NCBI RefSeq assembly: GCF_003097515.1
Contig: NZ_CP029188.1
Span: forward strand, 5,996,531-6,060,530
Reading direction: 5' to 3'
Source: Streptomyces tirandamycinicus
GTDB taxonomy: Bacteria; Actinomycetota; Actinomycetes; Streptomycetales; Streptomycetaceae
DNA: 64,000 bases
Shown: positions 53,788 through 61,708 of the stretch, piece after piece
How the letters are laid out: every line of letters begins with the position of its first letter
How positions within the stretch are numbered: position 1 is the stretch's first letter
Position numbers and translations under genes: made by a program
Notes under the pieces: generated by a model
Told to the model about the DNA's origin: nothing
What the model saw: only the letters and a program-made list of their open reading frames with translations
Databases searched by the model: none

Positions 53788-54984
53788 TCAAGCAGCGTTA
53801 GTGACTGGTGGTGTCACCTCGTAGCACCGTCGGTCACGGATCAGTGCCCAGATGACGTTGACGCGTCGGCGGGCCAGGGCCAGCACGGACTGGATGTGTT
53901 TCTTGCCCTCGGCGCGTTTGCGGTCGTAGAACTTCCGCGAGTTCGGGTCGTAGCGGACGCTGACGAGCGCGGAGGTGTAGAAGACGCGCTGGAGTCTTCG
54001 GTGATAGGTCATGGGCCGGTGGAGGTTGCCGCTGACCTTGCCCGAGTCGTGAGGCGCGGGGGCAACGCCGGCGAAGGCCGCCAAGGAGTCAGGGGAGTCG
54101 AACTCGTCCAGGCCGCCGCCGATGGCGGCGAGGAACTCGGCGCCGAGGGTCGCGCCGATGCCGGGGACGCTCAGGAGGATGTCGGCGAGTTCGTGCTCGC
54201 GAAACCGGCCCTCGATGAGCTTGTCCAGTTCCGAGATCTGCTCGTTGAGGGTCATCACCTCCCCGGCCAGGGTGTGGACCAGCTTCGCGATGGTCTTCTC
54301 CCCGGGGACGGCGGTGTGCTGGCGTTCGGCGGCCTCCACGGCGGCTTCGGCCAGGGCTCTGGCGTTTCGGACCTTGCGGTTGGCCAGCCACGTCGTCAGC
54401 CGTGCGGTTCCGGTGCGGCGGATCGCGGCAGGGGTCTGGTAGCCCGTCAGCAGCTTCAACGGGCCCGTGTTGGTCAGGTCCAGGGCCCGTTCCAGGGCCG
54501 GGAACATGCTCAGCAGGGTGCCGCGCAGGCGGTTGACGGAGCGGGTCCGGTCCTCGACCAGGTCAGCTCTGCGTCCGGTCAGCAGCTTCAGCTCGATCGT
54601 GGCTTCGTCGCCTGGGCGGATGGGGCGCAGGTCGCGGCGCATTCTGGCCTGGTCGGCGATGACGTAGGCGTCGCGGGCGTCGGTCTTGCCCTCGCCGCGG
54701 TAGCCGTCGGACGCTCGGTTGACCAGCCTGCCGGACATGTAGAGGATTTCCTGGCCGTGGCTGACCAGCAGGGCCAGCAGCAGGGCCGGTTCCCCGCCGG
54801 TCATGTCGATGGCCCAGGTGACGTGGCGGCCGTCGGCGAGGTCCAGGACGTCTCCGATCAGCTTCAGCAGCTCGGGCTCGTCGTTGGCCACCCGGCGCGA
54901 CAGCAGCGTCTTGCCGTCCGTGTCCAGGGCGAGGCCGTGATGGTGGCCCTTGCCGCTGTCGATCCCCACCCATATCCGGCTCAT
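53788..54984 (-). CDS. IS110-family transposase (DEDD recombinase)
   Basis: A 398-residue recombinase. The N-terminal RuvC-like DEDD domain begins VGIDSGKGHHHGLALDTDGK (Asp9) and contains EGKTDARDAYVIADQARMRR; the C-terminal Tnp domain has LLSVPGIGATLGAEFLAAIG and FAGVAPAPHDSGKVSGNLHR with the conserved Ser near residue 314. Both domains are intact. The long non-coding end is 5' of the gene, as in the IS110 (not IS1111) subgroup. Unlike DDE transposases, these enzymes use an element-encoded bridge RNA to pair donor and target DNA. Confidence 0.95.
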   Translation of the reverse strand: MSRIWVGIDSGKGHHHGLALDTDGKTLLSRRVANDEPELLKLIGDVLDLADGRHVTWAIDMTGGEPALLLALLVSHGQEILYMSGRLVNRASDGYRGEGKTDARDAYVIADQARMRRDLRPIRPGDEATIELKLLTGRRADLVEDRTRSVNRLRGTLLSMFPALERALDLTNTGPLKLLTGYQTPAAIRRTGTARLTTWLANRKVRNARALAEAAVEAAERQHTAVPGEKTIAKLVHTLAGEVMTLNEQISELDKLIEGRFREHELADILLSVPGIGATLGAEFLAAIGGGLDEFDSPDSLAAFAGVAPAPHDSGKVSGNLHRPMTYHRRLQRVFYTSALVSVRYDPNSRKFYDRKRAEGKKHIQSVLALARRRVNVIWALIRDRRCYEVTPPVTNAA

Positions 54985-55019
54985 CGTGCTCCTGACGTAC
55001 GTATTCGTTCTGTTCGTGC

Positions 55020-55165
55020 CACGGACGACCTCGCCGGCATTGCTCTACACAGCGACTTGTTCGCACTTCCTAATCGGCGGCCGAGTCGTCGTGGGGAGCC
55101 GGGCGGCCAAGCCTTCAAAGCCACGATCGGCAGCTGCCTGATAGCCACACCCGGCTCCCCTGGGC
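55020..55165 (-). ncRNA. Predicted bridge RNA of the IS110 element
   Basis: Read on the minus strand, the 5' end folds into two stem-loops. Loop 1: stem GGGGAGCCGGG (55160-55150)/CCCGGCTCCCC (55103-55093), holding GCUAUCAGGC (55145-55136) and UUGAAG (55118-55113). Loop 2: stem GACGAC..CGCCG (55090-55075)/CGGCG..GUCGUC (55036-55024), holding AUUAGGAAGU (55074-55065), an apical hairpin GCGA-ACAAG-UCGC, and GUAGAGCA (55048-55041). Loop 1 matches the insertion site on both sides of CT; loop 2 matches the element's two ends. This is the guide order and strand sense known from the IS621 bridge RNA. A TAGGGT box at 55177-55172 could start the RNA. Confidence 0.72.
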
Positions 55166-55431
55166 GTCCTCACCCTACGAATGGGAGGAGCAACCCGCTG
55201 CCGAAAGGTAGAGCAGCCTGAAGGCGGCCTGGTGACGGCTGGACGGGGACGGGAGGCAGTGCGGAACGGGAGGCCGGGCAGGGCGGGACGCCGGGGCGGA
55301 ATGCGCCGTTCTGTCTCGCCGTACGCGGGCAACCGGCCGATTCGCGCGATGACCGGCGGGCCGCCCTCGCAGGGGCCTACTGTGGAGTCACTTGCCGCGA
55401 ATCCCGCGTCAGAGGAAGGAGCCCGTCAGCA

Positions 55432-56133
55432 ATGGACGTTGGCGTTCCGCCGGTCCTGCGGCGGCGGTCGGCGGCGGTGGGCCCGACGGGCCTGGCCGTG
55501 GTCGTCGCCGACGGCGACGGCTGCGTCTCGCACTGGTCCGCGGGTGCGCGGGCGCTGTTCGGCCACGAGGAGGAGGCGGCCGTCGGTCAGCCCGCCGAGG
55601 AACTGCTGCCCGTCGCCGGCGCTCGGGTGGCCGGGGCCTCGGGGTTCGGGTCGCGGCTCGGCGACGGTTCCGGCACCGCACCGGCGTCCCTCTGCGAGGC
55701 CCCCGTGTTCCGTCCGGCGGCGGGGCGCGCCCGGCTGGGGGCGGGCGGAGGGCGGCCGCACGAGGACCGGATCGACGTCCTGTGGTGGGCGTATCCGCTC
55801 GCGGGGCCGGGACCGGAACGGCTGCTCGTCCTGGCAGCGGACGCCGGACGGTTCGGCTCCGGCGACCCGTCAGGCGCGGGCGGCCGTGGCGGCGGGGAGC
55901 GCATCGCCCCCGGATTCGCCCTGCACGCGCGGCTTCCCGGCTCCGGCGAACTGGTCCGCAGGCTCACCGGGATCCTTCCGGGCCTCGGGGTGTGCGACCC
56001 GGTCGGAATCGTCGACCGGGTACGGGAACTGGGCTGCCCCGTCGTCGAGTTCGGGCACCACGAGCGAGTGCCGGTCGCCTCCGGCCGGGGCGTGCCGAGG
56101 TGCCGGTCGTTCGCCCCCGGCGGCGTCGGGTGA
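55432..56133 (+). CDS. PAS-domain protein, probably truncated from a SpoIIE-type phosphatase
   Basis: A 233-residue protein. The first 130 residues look like a PAS fold (LAVVVADGDGCVSHWSAGAR, then ALFGHEEEAAVGQPAEELLP). The following PGSGELVRRLTGILPGLGVC segment is the linker that in Streptomyces PAS-GAF-SpoIIE phosphatases precedes the GAF and PP2C domains, but here the frame ends soon after in SFAPGGVG with no GAF or phosphatase. AGGAAGGAG upstream supports the ATG. Closeness to the IS110 insertion and to an abrupt stop suggests a truncated gene. Confidence 0.65.
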   Translation: MDVGVPPVLRRRSAAVGPTGLAVVVADGDGCVSHWSAGARALFGHEEEAAVGQPAEELLPVAGARVAGASGFGSRLGDGSGTAPASLCEAPVFRPAAGRARLGAGGGRPHEDRIDVLWWAYPLAGPGPERLLVLAADAGRFGSGDPSGAGGRGGGERIAPGFALHARLPGSGELVRRLTGILPGLGVCDPVGIVDRVRELGCPVVEFGHHERVPVASGRGVPRCRSFAPGGVG

Positions 56134-56289
56134 GCGCGCAGGAAGGGGCTTGACGGGATGGCCCGAAACGGCCGGCCTGAGGGTGAAGGGGCTGGTCGGG
56201 GGCCGAATCGGGTGAAGGCTCCGGTCTGCACCACCCCGAGTTATCCACAGGGCTGGTAGGCGCGGCGGGCGGCGCGTACGGTTCCTGGC

Positions 56290-57123
56290 ATGAAGATCCT
56301 GATCAGTGCCGACATGGAAGGCGCCACCGGTGTCACCTGGCCGGCCGACGTGCTGCCCGGCACTCCCCAGTGGGAGCGCTGCAGGTCCCTCTTCACCTCG
56401 GACGTGAACGCGGCGGTGCAGGGGTTCTTCGACGGCGGTGCCGACGAGGTGCTCGTCAACGAGGCGCACTGGACCATGCGCAACCTTCTGCTGGAGCGTC
56501 TGGACGACCGCGCCGAGATGCTGACGGGGCGACACAAGTCGCTGTCCATGGTGGAGGGCGTGCAGCGCGGGGACGTGGACGGCATCGCCTTCGTCGGATA
56601 CCACACGGGGGCGGGCACCGAAGGGGTGCTCGCGCACACCTACCTGGCGAACTCGATCACAGGCGTCTGGCTGAACGGCACCCGGGCGAGCGAGGGACTG
56701 CTCAACGCCCATGTCGTCGCCGAGTACGGGGTTCCGGTGGTCCTCGTCACCGGCGACGACCTGACCTGCGAGGACGCCCTGGGGTACGCCCCGTCGGCCC
56801 GCAGGGTCGCGGTCAAGGACCATGTCTCGCGGTACGCGGCGGTGTGCCGCACGCCCGCGCGCACGGCAGCCGACATCCGCGCAGCCGCCAAGGAGGCCAC
56901 GGCCCTCGCGGTCCGCCACGAGCCGGTCAACGGCGGACCGTTCACGGTGGAGCTGGAGTTCGACGCGGAGCACCTGGCGGCGGCGGCCACCGTCGTACCG
57001 GGCACGGCCCGCGGCGGCGAGCGCCGCACCGTCTACACCAGCGAGACGATGTATGAGGCCATTCGCACCTTCAAGGCCGTCACGACGATCGTCTCCGCCG
57101 CGGTGGAGGAGGAGTATGGCTGA
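56290..57123 (+). CDS. M55 D-aminopeptidase (DppA-like)
   Basis: A 277-residue zinc peptidase that releases N-terminal D-amino acids such as D-Ala. Conserved ligands are present: Asp8 and Glu10 (SADMEGATG), His60 (VNEAHWTMRN), His105 (VGYHTGAG) and Glu135 (ASEGLLNAHV). It leads a tightly packed operon of four peptidase genes; the next gene starts eight bases before its stop, with GGAGGAG inside its own coding sequence. D-Ala-D-Ala or murein peptides are plausible substrates. Confidence 0.92.
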   Translation: MKILISADMEGATGVTWPADVLPGTPQWERCRSLFTSDVNAAVQGFFDGGADEVLVNEAHWTMRNLLLERLDDRAEMLTGRHKSLSMVEGVQRGDVDGIAFVGYHTGAGTEGVLAHTYLANSITGVWLNGTRASEGLLNAHVVAEYGVPVVLVTGDDLTCEDALGYAPSARRVAVKDHVSRYAAVCRTPARTAADIRAAAKEATALAVRHEPVNGGPFTVELEFDAEHLAAAATVVPGTARGGERRTVYTSETMYEAIRTFKAVTTIVSAAVEEEYG

Positions 57124-58534
57124 CGTGACCCGCCGCCCCACCGACACCGCCACGCCTGCCGCACCACCCGGCATCCCGCACACGGACAGGTCCCACGACA
57201 TGACAACGGCCGCCGCACCCGTCGACGACACCGCCCTCGACGAGGTGGTGACCTTCACCTCCGAGCTCATCCGCATCGACACCACCAACCGCGGCGGCGG
57301 CGACTGCCGCGAGCGCCCCGCCGCCGAGTACGCGGCCGAGCGTCTCGCCGCCGCCGGCCTCGACCCCGTACTGCTGGAGCGCACCCCTGGCCGCACCAAC
57401 GTCGTCGCCAGGATCGAGGGCACCGACCCCTCGGCTGACGCCCTGCTCGTCCACGGCCATCTCGACGTGGTCCCGGCCGAGCCCGGGGACTGGACCGTCC
57501 ACCCGTTCTCCGGCGAGGTCCGCGACGGCGTCGTCTGGGGGCGCGGCGCCGTCGACATGAAGAACATGGACGCGATGATCCTGGCCGTCGTCCGGGCGTG
57601 GCACCGCACGGGCGTCCGGCCGCGCCGGGACATCGTCATCGCCTACACGGCGGACGAGGAGGCCAGCGCGGAAGACGGCGCGGGCTTCCTCGCCGACCGG
57701 CACCCCGGCCTCTTCGAGGGCTGCACCGAGGGCATCAGCGAATCCGGGGCCTTCACCTTCCACGCCGGCCCCGGCATGGCGCTGTACCCGGTCGGCGCCG
57801 GTGAACGCGGCACGGCCTGGCTGAGGCTCACCGCCCACGGCCGGGCGGGCCACGGCTCCAAGGTCAACACGTCCAACGCCGTCACCAGGCTGGCCGCGGC
57901 GGTCAGCCGGATCGGTGAGTACGAGTGGCCGGTCCGGCTCACCCCGACGGTACGCGCCGCCCTGTCGGAACTGGCGGCCCTCCAGGGCATCGCCGCGGAC
58001 CTCGACGCGCCGGACTTCGACGTGGACGCCCTGCTGGCCAAGCTCGGCCCCGCCGCCAAGCTCGTCGAACCGGTCGTGCGCAACAGCAGCAACCCGACGA
58101 TGCTGGACGCCGGATACAAGGTCAACGTGATCCCCGGCCAGGCCGGAGCCTTCGTCGACGGGCGGACGGTGCCCGGCGGCGAGGAGGAGTTCCGGGAGAC
58201 CCTCGACCGGCTCACCGGACCCGACGTCGACTGGGAGTTCCACCACCGGGAGGTCGCCCTGGAGGCACCCGTCGACTCCCCGACCTTCGCCAAGCTGCGC
58301 GCGGCGATCGAGCGATTCGACCCCGACGGGCACGTCGTCCCGTTCTGCATGTCGGGCGGCACCGACGCCAAGCAGTTCTCGCGCCTCGGCATCACCGGGT
58401 ACGGCTTCTCACCGCTGAAGCTGCCGGAGGGCTACGACTACGCGGCGATGTTCCACGGCGTCGACGAGCGCGTCCCCGTCGAAGCCCTGCACTTCGGCGT
58501 CCGCGTCCTCGACCACTACCTGAAGTCCGCATAG
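57116..58534 (+). CDS. M20-family zinc peptidase
   Basis: A 472-residue metallo-exopeptidase. Metal-binding motifs are LLVHGHLDVVP (His115, Asp117), WGRGAVDMKN (Asp148) and YTADEEAS (catalytic and ligand Glu, about 185-186), with a dimerisation lid in the middle and CMSGGTDAKQF near the end. ATG 57116 has GGAGGAG at ideal spacing and overlaps the previous stop. It probably cleaves dipeptides or N-acyl amino acids made by its operon partners. Confidence 0.9.
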   Translation: MADVTRRPTDTATPAAPPGIPHTDRSHDMTTAAAPVDDTALDEVVTFTSELIRIDTTNRGGGDCRERPAAEYAAERLAAAGLDPVLLERTPGRTNVVARIEGTDPSADALLVHGHLDVVPAEPGDWTVHPFSGEVRDGVVWGRGAVDMKNMDAMILAVVRAWHRTGVRPRRDIVIAYTADEEASAEDGAGFLADRHPGLFEGCTEGISESGAFTFHAGPGMALYPVGAGERGTAWLRLTAHGRAGHGSKVNTSNAVTRLAAAVSRIGEYEWPVRLTPTVRAALSELAALQGIAADLDAPDFDVDALLAKLGPAAKLVEPVVRNSSNPTMLDAGYKVNVIPGQAGAFVDGRTVPGGEEEFRETLDRLTGPDVDWEFHHREVALEAPVDSPTFAKLRAAIERFDPDGHVVPFCMSGGTDAKQFSRLGITGYGFSPLKLPEGYDYAAMFHGVDERVPVEALHFGVRVLDHYLKSA

Positions 58535-58545
58535 GGGGAGTTGGC

Positions 58546-60546
58546 ATGGTACCCATGGGGGCCTACGGCACCTGGCCGTCGCCGATCGACGCCGCGCTGG
58601 CGGCCTCGAACGACGGGCGACCCGATTTCGTCGGCGTCGTCGGTGACGAGGTGTGGTGGACCGCGCCGCGTCCCACCGAGGGCGGGCGCCGAGAGCTGGT
58701 GCGCCGCAGAGCCGGCGGAGCCGAGGAGCCCGTCCTGCCCGCTCCGTGGAACGTGCGCAGCCGGGTCATCGAGTACGGCGGCCGGCCGTGGGCTGCCGCG
58801 ACCCGCCCCGAGGGCGGCCCGCTCGCCGTCTTCGTCCACCTGCCCGACCAGCGGCTGTACGCCTTCGAACCGGACGGCGCCGCCGAACCGCGGCCGCTCA
58901 CACCGGTGTCCGGGGTCGGCGGCGGACTGCGCTGGGCCGATCCGGTGCTCCATGTCGAGCGGGGGGAGGTCTGGTGCGTGCTGGAGGAGTTCACCGGCGA
59001 GGCTCCCACCGATGTACGGCGTGTCGTGGCGGCCGTCCCGCTGGACGGTTCGGCGGCCGACGACCGCGCCGCCGTCCGGGAACTCACCGACGGCCGGCAC
59101 CGGTTCGTCACCGGCCCCCGGCTGTCGCCCGACGGGCGCCATGCCGCCTGGATCGCCTGGGACCATCCACGGATGCCCTGGGACGGCACCGAAGTCATGG
59201 TGGGCGAGGTCTCCGGCACCGGACCGTTCACCGCGGTGCGTTCCGTCGCCGGAGGCCCCGACGAGTCGGTCGCCCAGGCCGACTGGGCCCCGGACGGTTC
59301 GCTGCTCTTCGTCTCCGACCCGGGCAACTGGTGGGAGCTGCGCCGAATCCGGCCGGACGCCCTCGACCGGGGCGAGCCCGCCGCGGCCGGACTGTGCGAC
59401 GGTCGGCACGAGGAGTTCGGCGGCCCGCTCTGGAAGATCGGCCTGCAGTGGTTCCAGCCGCTCGACAGCGGACTGATCGCGGTCATCCACGGCAGGGGCT
59501 CCACCGCCCTCGGCATACTCGACCCGGAGACGGGCGAACTGGTCGACGCGGCGGGCCCCTGGACGGAATGGGCCCCGACGCTCGCGGCGCACGGCACCAG
59601 GGTCGTCGGCGTCGCGGCCAGCCCCCGCACCGGCTACGAGGTCGTGGAACTCGACACCCGCACCGGCCGGACCCGCGTCATCGGCGCCGCACACGTCGAC
59701 GCCGTGGACCCCGCCTACTATCCCGAGCCCCAGATCCGGACCTTCACCGGGCCGGACAACCGGGAGATCCACGCGCACATCTACCCGCCGCACAACCCGG
59801 ACCGGGTCGCCCCCGACGACGAGCTGCCGCCTTTCGTGGTCTGGGCGCACGGCGGTCCCACCGGCCACGCCCCCCTCGTCCTGGACCTGGAGATCGCCTA
59901 CTTCACCTCACGCGGCATCGGCGTAGCCGAGGTCAACTACGGCGGCTCCACCGGCTACGGCCGCGAGTACCGCAACCGGTTGCGCGAGCAGTGGGGCGTC
60001 GTCGACGTCGAGGACTGCGCGGCGGTCGCCGAGGCCCTCGCCTCCGAGGGCACCGCCGACCCGGACCGGCTGGCCATCCGCGGCGGCAGCGCCGGCGGCT
60101 GGACCGCCGCGGCGTCGCTCACCAGCACGGACGTGTACGCCTGCGGCACGATCATCTATCCCATCCTGGATCTGATGGGCTGGGCCACCGACGGGACGCA
60201 CGACTTCGAATCCCGGTACCTGGAGTCGCTGGTCGGTCCGCTCGCCGAAGTACCCGGCCGCTACCGGGAGCGGTCGCCGATCGAGCACGTCGACCGGATC
60301 TCCGTGCCGTTCCTGCTGCTCCAGGGACTGGACGACCCGATCTGCCCGCCGGTCCAGAGCGAGCGGTTCGTCGCCCAGACGGCGGGGCGCGGCATAGCGC
60401 ACGCCTACATCGCCTTCGAAGGAGAGAGCCATGGCTTCCGCCGCGCGGACACCATGATCCGCGCACTGGAGGCCGAACTCTCGCTGTACTCCCAGACCTT
60501 CGGCATCCCGCGCACCGACATCCCCCGGCTGGAGCTGAAGAAGTGA
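58546..60546 (+). CDS. S9-family prolyl oligopeptidase-like peptidase
   Basis: A 666-residue serine peptidase: a beta-propeller N-terminal half (repeated DGSLLFVSDPGNWWELRRIR-type blades) and a C-terminal alpha/beta hydrolase with Ser in RGGSAGGWTAAASL (about 515), Asp in LLQGLDDPICPP (about 595) and His in EGESHGFR (about 629). GGGGGAG six bases before the ATG fixes the start, 11 bases after the M20 gene. It cleaves oligopeptides in the cytosol; there is no signal peptide. Confidence 0.92.
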   Translation: MVPMGAYGTWPSPIDAALAASNDGRPDFVGVVGDEVWWTAPRPTEGGRRELVRRRAGGAEEPVLPAPWNVRSRVIEYGGRPWAAATRPEGGPLAVFVHLPDQRLYAFEPDGAAEPRPLTPVSGVGGGLRWADPVLHVERGEVWCVLEEFTGEAPTDVRRVVAAVPLDGSAADDRAAVRELTDGRHRFVTGPRLSPDGRHAAWIAWDHPRMPWDGTEVMVGEVSGTGPFTAVRSVAGGPDESVAQADWAPDGSLLFVSDPGNWWELRRIRPDALDRGEPAAAGLCDGRHEEFGGPLWKIGLQWFQPLDSGLIAVIHGRGSTALGILDPETGELVDAAGPWTEWAPTLAAHGTRVVGVAASPRTGYEVVELDTRTGRTRVIGAAHVDAVDPAYYPEPQIRTFTGPDNREIHAHIYPPHNPDRVAPDDELPPFVVWAHGGPTGHAPLVLDLEIAYFTSRGIGVAEVNYGGSTGYGREYRNRLREQWGVVDVEDCAAVAEALASEGTADPDRLAIRGGSAGGWTAAASLTSTDVYACGTIIYPILDLMGWATDGTHDFESRYLESLVGPLAEVPGRYRERSPIEHVDRISVPFLLLQGLDDPICPPVQSERFVAQTAGRGIAHAYIAFEGESHGFRRADTMIRALEAELSLYSQTFGIPRTDIPRLELKK

Positions 60547-61508
60547 ACGGCATGGACCAGCACTCCGGCACGGCCGCCGCGGCCGCCCTGACCCGGCCGC
60601 CGCGCCTCACCCCAGGCGCCAGGGTGGCCGTCGTCGCGACAAGCGGGCCCGTCCCGCCCGGGACACTCGAATCGGGGCTGGAGGTTCTGCGCGGATGGGA
60701 CCTGGACCCCGTCGTCATGCCCCATGTACTCGACGAGCACCCGGCCTTCGGGCATCTCGCGGGCACGGACGAGGCCCGCGCGGGAGACCTGGAACGGGCC
60801 TGGTGCGATCCCGCGGTCTCCGCGGTGATCTGCGCCCGCGGCGGCTACGGCGCACAGCGCATGGTGGACCTCGTCGACTGGGCCGCGATACGCGCGGCCG
60901 GGCCGAAGGTGTTCGTCGGCTACAGCGACGTGACCGCGCTCCACGAGGCCTTCGCGGTCCGGACCGGACTGTCCACCCTGCACGGCCCCATGCCGGCCAC
61001 GGCGGCGTTCCTCAAGGACACCGCAGCCCAGGAGTCCCTCCGCGCCACGCTGTTCGAGCCCGAGTCGGTGATGACCCTCGGACCGGGCGCGGGCGGCGGC
61101 GCGCTGCTCCCGGGGCGTGCGAGCGGCATCACCCTCGGCGGCTGCGTCAGCCTGCTCGCGGCCGGCCTCGGCACCCCGCAGGCACGACCCTCGGCACGCG
61201 GCGGACTGCTGCTGATCGAGGACGTGGGGGAGGAGGCGTACCGCCTGGACCGGATCCTCACCCAGCTGCTGCGCTCCGGGTGGCTGGACGGGGTGGCGGG
61301 CGTCGGCCTCGGCTCCTGGGAGGACTGCGGACCCTACGAGGAGGTCCGGGCGCTGCTCCTGGACCGGCTCTCCGGACTCGGGGTGCCGGTCGCCGAGAAG
61401 CTGGGCTTCGGCCACGGCCCCGGCAGCCCCACCGTGCCGCTCGGGCTGCCGGCGGTGCTGGACGCCGACGCGGGGACCCTGACGCTGAACGTCCCGGCCC
61501 TGAGCTGA
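60543..61508 (+). CDS. LD-carboxypeptidase (S66, murein peptide carboxypeptidase)
   Basis: A 321-residue serine carboxypeptidase that removes the terminal D-alanine of murein tetrapeptides. The nucleophile Ser is in VFVGYSDVTALHEA (about residue 127), Glu in LLLIEDVGEEAYRLDRIL, and His in LGFGHGPGSPTVPLGLP. GTG 60543 overlaps the S9 stop (GTGA); ATG 60552 is an alternative. It closes the peptidase operon and strengthens the link to peptidoglycan peptide recycling. Confidence 0.92.
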   Translation: MNGMDQHSGTAAAAALTRPPRLTPGARVAVVATSGPVPPGTLESGLEVLRGWDLDPVVMPHVLDEHPAFGHLAGTDEARAGDLERAWCDPAVSAVICARGGYGAQRMVDLVDWAAIRAAGPKVFVGYSDVTALHEAFAVRTGLSTLHGPMPATAAFLKDTAAQESLRATLFEPESVMTLGPGAGGGALLPGRASGITLGGCVSLLAAGLGTPQARPSARGGLLLIEDVGEEAYRLDRILTQLLRSGWLDGVAGVGLGSWEDCGPYEEVRALLLDRLSGLGVPVAEKLGFGHGPGSPTVPLGLPAVLDADAGTLTLNVPALS

Positions 61509-61591
61509 CGCCGGCCGACGCCGGTTCCCGGGCGCGACCCGTACGCAGCCCCGCGCCGCCGCCGCGCCGGACGCCCGGACGTCTGCCGACC

Positions 61592-61645
61592 CACGGCGCA
61601 CCGGCGGCCCACGGCGCACCGGCGGCCCACGGCGCACCGGCGGCG
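61592..61645. repeat. Three-copy 18-base tandem repeat
   Basis: CACGGCGCACCGGCGGCC occurs three times head to tail (61592-61609, 61610-61627, 61628-61645, the last ending G instead of C) between the convergent S66 and adenosine deaminase genes. The roughly 200-base gap holds no gene. Confidence 0.7.
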
Positions 61646-61708
61646 CGCCGCGGTCAGCCGAGGGCCGTACCCGCCCGCGGCGTCACCGCGAGCATCGTGA
61701 CGTCACCG

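Larger units (their letters stand above)
53771..55214 (-). mobile_element. Complete IS110-family insertion sequence
   Basis: A 1,444-bp element, oriented on the minus strand, with one transposase gene, a 230-base 5' non-coding end (54985-55214) and only 17 bases after the stop (53771-53787). Ends were set from the guide matches of the encoded RNA and from a CT core present on both sides (minus-strand CT at 55216-55215 and 53770-53769). As in this family there are no terminal inverted repeats. The empty site reconstructs as GCCTTCAGG-CT-TCAGTTCG on the minus strand, in DNA that itself carries CCTGAAGGCG twice (53753-53762 and 55217-55226). Confidence 0.82.

Noticed and set aside
53753..55226. 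CCTGAAGGCG as a 10-bp target-site duplication of the IS110 element
   Set aside because: IS110-family elements do not make duplications of this kind, and the RNA guide matches fix the ends inside these repeats.
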